A DNA stretch of 64,000 nucleotides, from positions 2,542,001-2,606,000 of the forward strand of contig OX044364.1 in assembly GCA_943846735.1 (NCBI GenBank). The letters run 5' to 3'. The DNA comes from CAJQLB01 sp905479065. GTDB lineage: Bacteria > Bacteroidota > Bacteroidia > Flavobacteriales > Flavobacteriaceae. This document shows positions 25,018 to 33,307 of this stretch, in pieces. Positions within the stretch are counted from its first letter, which is position 1; each line of letters begins with the position of its first letter. The position numbers and the translations under genes are program-made. The notes under the pieces are model-generated. The model was not told where the DNA came from and did not search any database. It worked only from the letters and a program-made list of their open reading frames with translations.

Positions 25018-25842
25018 ATGAAAAACATAAAAGACTTATTAAACATATCATTTAATTTGACGCAAGGTGTTGAGATATCGATTCAAGATATTTTAATTTT
25101 AATTGTTGTTTTAATCATAGCCAATGTTCTTCTTCGTTTGATTCGAAAATTGATGACAAGAAGAATGCCAGATGATGATAAGTTAAAATTTAAAGCTGTT
25201 TTTTCATATGGTAAATGGTTCGTCTATGTCATTATTTTTTTAATTACTCTACACTCAGTTGGTGTCAATGTGACGGGTGTATTCGCTGCTTCAGCAGCAC
25301 TTCTTATAGGTATAGGTTTGGCATTACAAACACTGTTTCAAGATATTATCTCTGGGATATTTATTTTAGTGGATCAAACAGTTCATGTTGGTGATATTAT
25401 AGAAATAGAAGGAAAAGTTGGTCGCGTTGAAGAAATAAAGCTGAGGACAACAAGAGCAACAACAGCAGACAATAAAGTACTGGTGATTCCCAATCATTTG
25501 TACTTAACCAACAGTCTTTATAATTGGACTCAAAATGGTGCTATAACTAGAGAAAGTGTGACGGTAGGTGTTGCATACGGCAGTGATATTCGTTTGGTAG
25601 AACAATTGTTGTTACAGGCAGCAGGTAACCATGTCCATGTTTTGTCAAAACCTTTGCCAACCGTTTTATTTACAGATTTTGGAGATAGTTCATTAAATTT
25701 TAAACTAGTTTTTAGTTTGGAAGATAGTTTTAATGCAAGATTTACACAAAGCGATATTAGATTCGAAATAGATAAACTATTTAAAGAGCATAACATAACA
25801 ATACCATTTCCACAACGAGAAGTTCACTTATACAAACAATAA
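25018..25842 (+). CDS. MscS-family mechanosensitive ion channel
   Basis: A 274-residue channel that opens under membrane tension to release solutes on osmotic downshock. Three transmembrane helices are visible (about 22-42, 60-80, 85-115). The third is the pore helix, rich in Gly and Ala (AASAALLIGIGLALQ), followed by the kinked TLFQDIISGIFILVDQ. The cytoplasmic beta domain (VGDIIEIEGKVGRVEEI, NHLYLTNSLYNWT) and the alpha/beta cage end follow. It begins 7 bases after the permease and 13 bases before the regulator gene, so it is part of the same operon. Confidence 0.94.
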   Translation: MKNIKDLLNISFNLTQGVEISIQDILILIVVLIIANVLLRLIRKLMTRRMPDDDKLKFKAVFSYGKWFVYVIIFLITLHSVGVNVTGVFAASAALLIGIGLALQTLFQDIISGIFILVDQTVHVGDIIEIEGKVGRVEEIKLRTTRATTADNKVLVIPNHLYLTNSLYNWTQNGAITRESVTVGVAYGSDIRLVEQLLLQAAGNHVHVLSKPLPTVLFTDFGDSSLNFKLVFSLEDSFNARFTQSDIRFEIDKLFKEHNITIPFPQREVHLYKQ

Positions 25843-25855
25843 TTAAGTATAAATT

Positions 25856-27019
25856 ATGTCAAAAATATTAGTCATTGAAGATGAGGCAGCTATCAGACGA
25901 GTTCTGATAAAAATATTATCAGAGGAAAATGAAAGTTATCAAGTAGAGGAAGCCGAAGACGGATTAGTGGGGATAGAGAAGGTCAAAAATGATGATTATG
26001 ATCTCATTTTATGTGATATTAAAATGCCAAAAATGGATGGTGTTGAGGTCCTTGAGGCTGTTAAAAAAATTAAGCCTGAAATTCCAATTGTTATGATTTC
26101 GGGACATGGTGACTTGGATACTGCAGTCAACACCATGCGATTAGGTGCTTTTGATTATATTTCAAAACCTCCTGATTTAAATCGGCTACTTAATACGGTT
26201 CGAATTGCACTTGACAGAAAAGAACTTGTTATTGAAAATAAACTTTTGAAGAAAAAAGTTAGTAAGAATTACAGAATGATTGGCGAAAGTAAAGCCATAA
26301 CTCACATAAAGGAGATTATTGAAAAAGTTGCTGGAACTGATGCCCGTGTACTAATTACTGGTCCAAATGGTACAGGAAAAGAGTTAGTGGCTCATTGGTT
26401 ACACGAAAAAAGTACACGTTCAAAAGGAGCACTGATTGAGGTGAATTGTGCTGCCATTCCTTCAGAACTTATCGAGAGCGAGCTTTTTGGACACGTCAAA
26501 GGGGCTTTTACAAGCGCTAATAAGGACAGGGCGGGTAAATTCGAAGCAGCAAATGGAGGTACAATATTTTTAGATGAAATTGGTGACATGAGCTTATCTG
26601 CACAAGCAAAAGTATTACGGGCTCTTCAAGAAAGCCGAATACAAAGAGTAGGGAGTGATAAAGACATAAAGGTTAATGTGCGTGTGGTCGCAGCGACTAA
26701 TAAAAATTTAAAAAAAGAAATTCAAGAGGGAAATTTTAGAGAAGATTTATATCACAGACTAGCCGTCATATTAATCAAGGTACCGTCGTTAAATGATAGA
26801 CGTGAAGACATTCCATTGCTCATTGATTATTTTTCAAGAAAAATAGGAACTGAGCAAGGTAACGTCAAAAAAGATTTTTCTAAAAGTGCAATAAAATTGT
26901 TACAAGCTTATGATTGGACAGGAAATATACGAGAATTGAGAAATGTTGTGGAACGACTGATTATTTTGGGAGAACAAGAAATAAGTGAAAGTGATGTCAG
27001 ATTATTTGCCAGTAAATAG
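25856..27019 (+). CDS. NtrC-like response regulator lacking the HTH domain
   Basis: A two-domain regulator of 387 residues. The receiver domain (1-120) has its acid pocket (Glu8, Asp9), phosphorylation site Asp54 and Lys104. The AAA+ sigma54-activator domain (140-372) has Walker A GPNGTGK (169-175), Walker B IFLDEIGD, arginine-finger region REDLYHR (295-301) and sensor II GNIREL. Two oddities: the sigma54-contact loop reads GAFTSA (216-221) instead of GAFTGA, and the protein ends at residue 387 without the usual Fis-type DNA-binding helices. It probably acts from solution or through a partner. No histidine kinase is next to it. It closes the ABC-MscS operon. Confidence 0.92.
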   Translation: MSKILVIEDEAAIRRVLIKILSEENESYQVEEAEDGLVGIEKVKNDDYDLILCDIKMPKMDGVEVLEAVKKIKPEIPIVMISGHGDLDTAVNTMRLGAFDYISKPPDLNRLLNTVRIALDRKELVIENKLLKKKVSKNYRMIGESKAITHIKEIIEKVAGTDARVLITGPNGTGKELVAHWLHEKSTRSKGALIEVNCAAIPSELIESELFGHVKGAFTSANKDRAGKFEAANGGTIFLDEIGDMSLSAQAKVLRALQESRIQRVGSDKDIKVNVRVVAATNKNLKKEIQEGNFREDLYHRLAVILIKVPSLNDRREDIPLLIDYFSRKIGTEQGNVKKDFSKSAIKLLQAYDWTGNIRELRNVVERLIILGEQEISESDVRLFASK

Positions 27020-27027
27020 TCTTTGTT

Positions 27028-28263
27028 TTATAAATTAAAAGAGACGTTTATTCCTGTTTGAATGTCAGGATTATTGTTTACCGTCAAATCTTGTTGTAAA
27101 TAAAAAGTTGTTGTGAGTTTTTTTTCTACGGAGTACATGAAAGTCCAATAATTATTGTTCTTGTATAAATTTGAGATTCCTGAATTCCAAGATTTAAAAG
27201 AAACACCATTTTTTGTTGGTATTAAATAATTAAATTCACTTTTTTTGTTTAAACTAGTTTGAAAATAAAAGTCTATTCCGATGCGATGCTTGGTAGGTTT
27301 CTTTGTTCTAAAAGTTAATTCAGTGATTGCTTCAAGGTAACCAATAAATCGATTATTATTAAATTCTATATTAGCTTGTTTCAATGTGATAACATTTGTT
27401 CGAGATGTTCCAAGACTAAGCCCTACATTCAATTTTTTTTGATTTTTAATATTGAAAACTTTCAGGAGGTTAGTTGAAATCCCAAGATCTACAGAACGAT
27501 TGTATTTTGACGTATTTACACCAGCATGTGTTCCAAAATTCATATAAGTAATGTTCTTGGCGGCGTGATTGTTACTTAAATAGTAATAATAACTAAATTC
27601 AAAACCACTTAATATTATGTTCCCAGCTTCAATATTAAGTACATTATCGTTTTGATCTTTATACCTTATTTTCCCTTCATTTAATCCATAAAGTTTTCTG
27701 TCAAAGGGATCATTCCCGCCAGCAATATTATCATGAAAAAACTCTATTGTTTCATCATTCGTTATTAATGAAAAAGGTAATTTTCCTTTTGTTAAAAGAA
27801 ATGTTCTGATGCCAATTTTTAATTCACTGTTACGACCTACTGGCATTGTTGCATGAACTTTCATTCCTTTAAGAACACCATCATTTTGCACCTCAATTGA
27901 CTTGGCGTTCAAGGTATCTACATCGACTGTAAACTCTCTAGCATGCCATGGAAATTGGCTTACAAATAAACGATCATTTGGATTGTTTGGGAGGTATCCA
28001 ACAACCGGTGGTGACCAAATATTAGCGCTCGATATTTGCATGTCAAAAGAGATGCTTTTTTGTGCATTTGATTTAAAATTTCCTTCCCATCTGGAAAAAA
28101 AAACACCGTATGGATGTGATGCTATAAGACTTGGCTTAACAATTTTTTGAGTAAACATTAATGAGGTCGAATCAACCACGGTTCGTTGTGAGTGTATGCT
28201 GTTTAAAAAACATAAAGTAAGAACAAATAAATATTGATTTAAAAAAGCAATAATAGATTTCAT
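27028..28263 (-). CDS. Outer-membrane beta-barrel protein, DUF3187-like
   Basis: A 411-residue exported protein with a signal peptide ending near residue 25 (H-S-Q). The body is a run of alternating hydrophobic strands with aromatic girdles (FEFSYYYYLS, TNVITLKQANIEF, HRIGIDFYFQTS). It ends in a strand closing on Phe-Asn-Leu, as expected of an outer-membrane barrel. The first part (FFSRWEGNFKSNAQKSISF and NDRLFVS) resembles DUF3187 proteins, although I rate that match as modest. The function is unknown. It converges on the response regulator with only 8 bases between stops and no hairpin. Confidence 0.65.
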   Translation of the reverse strand: MKSIIAFLNQYLFVLTLCFLNSIHSQRTVVDSTSLMFTQKIVKPSLIASHPYGVFFSRWEGNFKSNAQKSISFDMQISSANIWSPPVVGYLPNNPNDRLFVSQFPWHAREFTVDVDTLNAKSIEVQNDGVLKGMKVHATMPVGRNSELKIGIRTFLLTKGKLPFSLITNDETIEFFHDNIAGGNDPFDRKLYGLNEGKIRYKDQNDNVLNIEAGNIILSGFEFSYYYYLSNNHAAKNITYMNFGTHAGVNTSKYNRSVDLGISTNLLKVFNIKNQKKLNVGLSLGTSRTNVITLKQANIEFNNNRFIGYLEAITELTFRTKKPTKHRIGIDFYFQTSLNKKSEFNYLIPTKNGVSFKSWNSGISNLYKNNNYWTFMYSVEKKLTTTFYLQQDLTVNNNPDIQTGINVSFNL

Positions 28264-28589
28264 GATCTTTTTATAATGGCATTCAAATTTTATTTTTTTT
28301 AGTTACTTCTGAGTTTCTCATCATATTTATCAAATCAAAATTGTGTAACGATGGTTATTGCTGTAAAGACTATTTTGGTTGTCAACCACTGTCGAAAAAT
28401 AATCTAAATATGCAGTTTTACCTAATTACATAGAGTTATTTTTAATCAGTTTAAAAAGTCAAATATTTATATATTTTGATAAATATGCTAAAGTATTGCT
28501 CCAAACAAATTTAATTTGAAGTTGATTATAAGATAATCATACTTTATATTTAATGCGTTCTTACATTTTAATTAAAAACTTAATGAATC
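28264..28589. other. 326-base intergenic region without a gene
   Basis: A very A/T-rich gap between the divergent barrel protein and M28 peptidase genes, which must hold both promoters. I see no perfect TAnnTTTG on either strand, no RNA gene and no frame worth calling. The only structure is a 13-base dyad TGGTTGTCAACCA at 28376-28388. Confidence 0.6.
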
Positions 28590-29993
28590 ATGAAATATGT
28601 CTTTTTTCTTTTATATGGTGCTTTTACATTACAGTTGACCTCTCAAACTGACACTGAAGTTATTCGAAACATTTACAGTTACTCTTTAAGTAACGGACAA
28701 AGTTATCAGTGGCTTGATCATTTGTCAAATCAAATAGGAAGTCGTTTGTCGGGTTCTTTAGGTGCCGAAAGAGCTGTGGCATACACAAAGGAAGAATTGC
28801 AAAAATTAGGCCTAGATAAAGTTTGGTTACAACCTGTGATGGTTCCAAAATGGGTGAGAGGTAATCCAGAATTCGCTTATATTGAAACAGCGCCTGGAGA
28901 AACACTTTCTGTAAATATTTGTGCCCTTGGCGGATCTGTTTCTACACCTCTTCAAGGACTAAAGGCGCAAGTCGTTGAAGTTCAAGGATTAGATGAATTG
29001 GAATTATTGGGACGTGAAAATATAGCAGGTAAGATTGTATTTTTTAATCGCCCTATGGATGAAACTCTAATACATACTTTTAGAGCCTATGGAGGTTGCG
29101 TTGATCAACGAGGATCAGGAGCAAAAGAGGCGATAAAATATGGGGCAGTTGGTGTTGTTGTACGATCTATGAATTTACGCCTAGATGATTTTCCACACAC
29201 TGGCTCTACAAATTATGGAGATACTCCGGTAAATAAGCGTATTCCTGCTGCTGCAATCAGTACCAATCATGCAGAATTATTAAGTAGTATGCTTAAGATG
29301 GATAAAAATTTAAAATTTTATTTTAAGCAAAATTGTAGACAATTGCCCGATGTCCAGTCGTACAATGTTATTGGTGAAATAAAAGGAACTGAATTTCCAA
29401 ACGAAATCATTGTTGTTGGTGGACATCTTGATTCATGGGATTTAGGTGATGGATCTCATGACGACGGCGCTGGTTGCACTCAGTCAATGGATGTTATTCG
29501 CATTATAAAAAAATTAGGAATAAAGCCAAAAAGAACTATTCGAGTTGTCATGTTTATGAACGAGGAAAATGGCATGAGAGGAGGGAACAAGTATGCTGAA
29601 ATTGCTAAACAAAAATCGGAAAATCATGTATTTGCATTAGAAAGTGATTCAGGAGGTTTTACACCACGAGGATTTTCTTTCGATGCCGATGACACAAGTT
29701 TTAATCAAATATTGAATTGGAAAACACTGTTTGATCCTTATTTGATTCACTATTTTGAAAGAGGAGGTAGTGGCGCTGACATTGGACCGCTGAAAGACGG
29801 GACTGTTGTATTGGCAGGTTTACGTCCAGACTCACAGCGATATTTTGATTATCATCATGCTGCCAATGATACATTTGAGGCTATTAATAAGCGTGAATTA
29901 GAACTAGGTGCGGCAACAATGACAGCATTAGTGTATTTAGTTGATAAGTATGGGTTTAATGATATTAAAAATACGCCTCAAATTAAAAAATAG
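28590..29993 (+). CDS. Secreted M28-family metallopeptidase with PA domain
   Basis: A 467-residue exported aminopeptidase or carboxypeptidase related to plasma glutamate carboxypeptidase (M28B). The signal peptide ends near residue 19. A protease-associated insertion (about 115-250, GKIVFFNRP, AVGVVVRSM) precedes the second part of the catalytic domain. Metal ligands are in GGHLDSWD (His279, Asp281), the bridging Asp in HDDGAG (291-292), Glu in MNEENGMRG, Asp in ESDSGG, and His in DYHHAANDT. It trims peptides in the periplasm or outside. It is alone in its transcription unit. Confidence 0.93.
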   Translation: MKYVFFLLYGAFTLQLTSQTDTEVIRNIYSYSLSNGQSYQWLDHLSNQIGSRLSGSLGAERAVAYTKEELQKLGLDKVWLQPVMVPKWVRGNPEFAYIETAPGETLSVNICALGGSVSTPLQGLKAQVVEVQGLDELELLGRENIAGKIVFFNRPMDETLIHTFRAYGGCVDQRGSGAKEAIKYGAVGVVVRSMNLRLDDFPHTGSTNYGDTPVNKRIPAAAISTNHAELLSSMLKMDKNLKFYFKQNCRQLPDVQSYNVIGEIKGTEFPNEIIVVGGHLDSWDLGDGSHDDGAGCTQSMDVIRIIKKLGIKPKRTIRVVMFMNEENGMRGGNKYAEIAKQKSENHVFALESDSGGFTPRGFSFDADDTSFNQILNWKTLFDPYLIHYFERGGSGADIGPLKDGTVVLAGLRPDSQRYFDYHHAANDTFEAINKRELELGAATMTALVYLVDKYGFNDIKNTPQIKK

Positions 29994-30086
29994 AACGTTA
30001 TCATATATCACAATGACTAAGAATTTAATAGTACCGTTAATTATTTTGGATGTTATTACCAAGGACTTGGCACTTCATAGCTACAA

Positions 30087-30371
30087 TTAATTTCCTGCAA
30101 TTGGGGTTCCAAAAATTCCTACGGCCAATTCGATCCAGGTCAAAAAAAGTATCGTAATGATTAAAGTGACCAAAATCACTTTAATTTTTGGATATTTAGC
30201 TGTTTTTAGTACCACTAAAATTAATTGTGTTACACTAAAAATAATAATTCCAGCTAGAATAAAATCAGCCATGCTCCAAATAACGCTATCGGTAAATTGC
30301 ATCGCAATCAATGGGATTGACAATAGTAAGATCACAATAATAACGCCAATTAAGATTGGATGATTTTTCAT
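30087..30371 (-). CDS. Small three-helix membrane protein (94 aa)
   Basis: A hydrophobic 94-residue protein with three transmembrane segments (about 5-26, 36-56, 65-90). The loops carry ADF and a WIELAVGIFG motif in the last helix, a pattern that recurs in small bacteroidotal membrane proteins of unknown function. It converges on the M28 gene 93 bases away. An antisense frame on the plus strand is merely its shadow. The role is unknown. Confidence 0.75.
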   Translation of the reverse strand: MKNHPILIGVIIVILLLSIPLIAMQFTDSVIWSMADFILAGIIIFSVTQLILVVLKTAKYPKIKVILVTLIITILFLTWIELAVGIFGTPIAGN

Positions 30372-30461
30372 ACGATTAAACTATTTCAAATAAGTAAGCA
30401 TGTTAAAAATGACATATTAAAATTCAAAATTGTTAAGATGACTTAGATTTGAAATATGTTA

Positions 30462-32159
30462 TTAATATCCTATGGCTGCACCTTCAGGTCGTGAGGAGTC
30501 AGCCGCTCCCGTAATTATTTTTGTTTTTGGATCAATTGTAATACCCATCAACGCTCCAAGTCCATTGGTTGCACGTACTTTATGTCCCATAAGCTCAAGT
30601 TCTTTTCTAGTGTCTGGTGACATCAAATATTTTTCAAAAACTAAAACATCTGGTGACCATTGATGATGAATTTTCATTGCTTCGATGGCTTTATCAATGC
30701 GCATATCGAATTCTAGAACATTGAGAGTAGTTTGAAAAACAGTGTTGATGATGGTCCGTCCTCCCGGACTTCCGATAATTAAGTAGGGTTTTCCGTCCCT
30801 AGCAACGATGGTTGGTGACATACTCGATAGCATTCTTTTTTGTGGTGCCACTAAATTTGGTTTTGTCCCAATTTGCCATCCAGAGGTTGTAATTCCTGGA
30901 ACAGGGTTAAAATCTCCCATCTCATTATTAAAGATAAATCCCAGAGCTTTCGATCCCATTTTGACTCCGTAACTGTTTTCTAATGTGTAGGTTACAGAAA
31001 CTGCATTTCCTGACTTGTCAAGAACAGAAAAATGAGTCGTATTTTTGCCATCATAAATTTGACCAAATTTTGAAGAATCACTCACTGAGGCTTTCTCCAT
31101 ATTTAGATTTTTAAATCGATTTTTTGCATGTTTTTTTGAAATTAAGCGCTCTAATGGCATGTCGAGGTTAAAATCAGGATCTCCCAAAAACTCAGCTCTG
31201 TCTGCAAATGCCCTTCTCATAGCTTCCGTTAAAATATGGACATATTCCTTTGAATTAAATTCAATAGTGTCCCAATTGACTAATTCCATGATGTTCATCA
31301 TTTCTATCAAGGCAATGCCACCAGAACTTGGCGGTGGCATGCCGTAAATGTCAAAACCTTTATACGTTCCAATTATTGGTTTTCGTTCAATAGCCTCGTA
31401 TTTTTCCAGATCTTCTGTGGTTATAATGCCTCCATTTGCGCTCATATATGTTGCTATTTCCTCAGCGATGTCACCTTTGTAAAAACCATCTCTACCATTA
31501 TCTCTAATTTTCTTTAAAGTATTGGCCAAAGCCTGTTGTTTCCAAATTTCATTAGGTTGTGTTAACTCTCCTTTTTTATTGTCAAAATAGGAGGACATGA
31601 AAGGAAATTGATCTGATGCTTCTTTAAAACGTTGTCCAGCTCGATATAAATTCCAATTAAAAATAAACCCTTGTTCTGCAAGATTGATGGCAGGCTGAAC
31701 TAATTTTGACCAAGGAAGCTTACCATACTTTTGATGTGCCAAAAAAAGCCCTGCAACTGTACCTGGAACGCCAGTTGCAAGTAATCCTTTATGATTACTG
31801 TTGTTTTTTATGTTTCCGTTTTCATCAAGAAACATTGTTTTAGATGAAGCTAACGGTGCTTTTTCTCTAAAATCTATGGTGGTAGTTTCACCATTAGAGT
31901 TCATGAACACCATGAAACCACCTCCACCAATATTGCCAGCTGTTGGATGAGTTACAGCTAGAGAAAATGCAGTAGCAATGGCGGCATCTACGGCATTTCC
32001 ACCTTGCTTCAAAATATGGATACCAGTTTGAGATGAAATTTTACTTGCAGAAACGACCATCCCATTTTTAGCATAAGTTTGAGCCTTTATACTGGTTATG
32101 CTTATAATTGATAACAGGGTTAGAGCAAAAAATAGAGAGTGTTTGATACTTGTTTTCAT
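30462..32159 (-). CDS. ggt: Gamma-glutamyltransferase (glutathione hydrolase)
   Basis: A 565-residue periplasmic enzyme that cleaves the gamma-glutamyl bond of glutathione and passes the glutamyl group to water or an amino acid. A signal peptide of about 26 residues ends in I-K-A-Q. The precursor cuts itself before Thr374 in N-T-T-H-F-S, giving a large subunit (about 27-373) and a small one (374-565). GNIGGGGFM, the lid-less GDFNP region and the SMSPTIV and GSPGGRTI oxyanion motifs are all in place. It may supply cysteine and glutamate from glutathione. It follows kdsA on the same strand with 80 bases between. Confidence 0.95.
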   Translation of the reverse strand: MKTSIKHSLFFALTLLSIISITSIKAQTYAKNGMVVSASKISSQTGIHILKQGGNAVDAAIATAFSLAVTHPTAGNIGGGGFMVFMNSNGETTTIDFREKAPLASSKTMFLDENGNIKNNSNHKGLLATGVPGTVAGLFLAHQKYGKLPWSKLVQPAINLAEQGFIFNWNLYRAGQRFKEASDQFPFMSSYFDNKKGELTQPNEIWKQQALANTLKKIRDNGRDGFYKGDIAEEIATYMSANGGIITTEDLEKYEAIERKPIIGTYKGFDIYGMPPPSSGGIALIEMMNIMELVNWDTIEFNSKEYVHILTEAMRRAFADRAEFLGDPDFNLDMPLERLISKKHAKNRFKNLNMEKASVSDSSKFGQIYDGKNTTHFSVLDKSGNAVSVTYTLENSYGVKMGSKALGFIFNNEMGDFNPVPGITTSGWQIGTKPNLVAPQKRMLSSMSPTIVARDGKPYLIIGSPGGRTIINTVFQTTLNVLEFDMRIDKAIEAMKIHHQWSPDVLVFEKYLMSPDTRKELELMGHKVRATNGLGALMGITIDPKTKIITGAADSSRPEGAAIGY

Positions 32160-32239
32160 AGTGTTTAATTTTGAAAAATAGGATTCTTAAGGATGATCCT
32201 TTAATTATGACTGGCTGACTAATTAAAACATTCTTAATG

Positions 32240-33058
32240 TTAGAGTTTATTAACTGTTTTTCTAATTTCAACTAAATTAATAAGTAATTGTTCAAGCTTG
32301 TCTAAGTGTAGCATGTTGGCACCATCACTTTTGGCATTCGTAGGGTCAAAATGTGTTTCGATAAATAGGCCATCAACATTATTGACAATTCCAGCTCGAG
32401 CAATTGTTTCAATCATGTCAGGTCGCCCACCTGTGACTCCAACAGTTTGATTTGGTTGTTGTAGAGAATGAGTAACATCTAAAATTGTAGGTGCAAATTT
32501 TCGCATTGTTGGAATACCTCTGAAATCAACAATCATATCTTGATATCCAAACATAGTGCCTCTATCTGTAATCCAAGCGTTATTATTCCCGGCATCATTT
32601 ACTTTTATTACCGCGTGCTTCATTGCCTCAGGGCTCATAAATTGACCTTTCTTTAGATTAACAATTTTACCTGTTTTAGCTGCAGCAACCACCAAATCTG
32701 TTTGACGTACAAGAAATGCGGGAATTTGTAAAACATCTACATACTGAGCTGCTTTTTCTGCATCATTAATTTCATGAATGTCTGTCACTGTCGGGACATC
32801 TAATAGTGTTGATACTTGTTTTAAAATTTCTAAAGCTTTATCGTCACCAATACCCGTGAAACTGTCAATTCGACTTCTGTTAGCTTTTTTAAAACTGCCC
32901 TTAAATACAAATGGAATTTTTAATTTATCGGTAATGTTAAGAATTCGTTCCGCAATTTCTATTGCCATTTTTTCACCTTCAATTGCACACGGTCCTGCTA
33001 AAAGGAAAAAATTATTGGATGCTGAATGTTTTATTTTCGGAATTGTCTGTAAGTTCAT
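32240..33058 (-). CDS. kdsA: 3-deoxy-8-phosphooctulonate synthase (Kdo-8-P synthase)
   Basis: This enzyme condenses PEP with arabinose 5-phosphate to Kdo 8-phosphate for the inner core of LPS. It has 272 residues, the normal length. Cys24 in LLAGPCAIE, His in DVTHSLQ, Glu in FIETHFDP and Asp in KSDGANML match the four metal ligands of the metal-dependent class (as in Aquifex). The E. coli type has Asn in place of the Cys. GSFKKANRSR binds PEP. A complete promoter lies just upstream. It gives a functional link to the polysaccharide locus a few kb away. Confidence 0.96.
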   Translation of the reverse strand: MNLQTIPKIKHSASNNFFLLAGPCAIEGEKMAIEIAERILNITDKLKIPFVFKGSFKKANRSRIDSFTGIGDDKALEILKQVSTLLDVPTVTDIHEINDAEKAAQYVDVLQIPAFLVRQTDLVVAAAKTGKIVNLKKGQFMSPEAMKHAVIKVNDAGNNNAWITDRGTMFGYQDMIVDFRGIPTMRKFAPTILDVTHSLQQPNQTVGVTGGRPDMIETIARAGIVNNVDGLFIETHFDPTNAKSDGANMLHLDKLEQLLINLVEIRKTVNKL

Positions 33059-33078
33059 TTGTTCGTTTTATAAAGGGA

Positions 33079-33110
33079 CAAAGATACATAATTTAGAGGC
33101 TTTGTTTCAA
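33079..33110 (-). promoter_or_regulatory. Complete kdsA promoter (TTG-N21-TATCTTTG, minus strand)
   Basis: On the plus strand CAAAGATA (33079-33086) and CAA (33108-33110) are 21 bases apart. Read on the minus strand this is the full Bacteroidota promoter, with the -7 element 20 bases before the kdsA ATG at 33058. Confidence 0.7.
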
Positions 33111-33270
33111 GTGTGATATCTCCTTAAAGATGCTGGAGCGATTGTTTGTTGGTTACATCATTCAATATGCTTAAATTGAATAAATTAGTTTCCAAGTCCA
33201 GTAATTTTTTTTAAACGAAGTTTAGGTGTTATTAGTTTGATATTTGTGAAATTCGATTAAATCATAAAAT

Positions 33271-33292
33271 TAAGCGTACATTTGCACGCTTA
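33271..33292 (+). promoter_or_regulatory. typA promoter -7 element within a 7-bp inverted repeat
   Basis: TACATTTG (33277-33284) is a perfect -7 element 23 bases before typA. It sits inside TAAGCGT (33271-33277) and ACGCTTA (33286-33292), perfect 7-bp arms eight bases apart. A dimeric repressor bound there would block the promoter, or the dyad may be a start-site feature. Confidence 0.6.
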
Positions 33293-33307
33293 AAATATGG
33301 CTTTATT

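Noticed and set aside
30063..30080. Possible sigma54 site TTGGCACTTCATAGC
   Set aside because: Spacing between GG and GC is nine bases, not ten, and no gene follows in that direction.
32068..32271. Minus-strand frame spanning the ggt-kdsA gap
   Set aside because: Overlaps the ends of both real genes in another frame and has no protein-like features.
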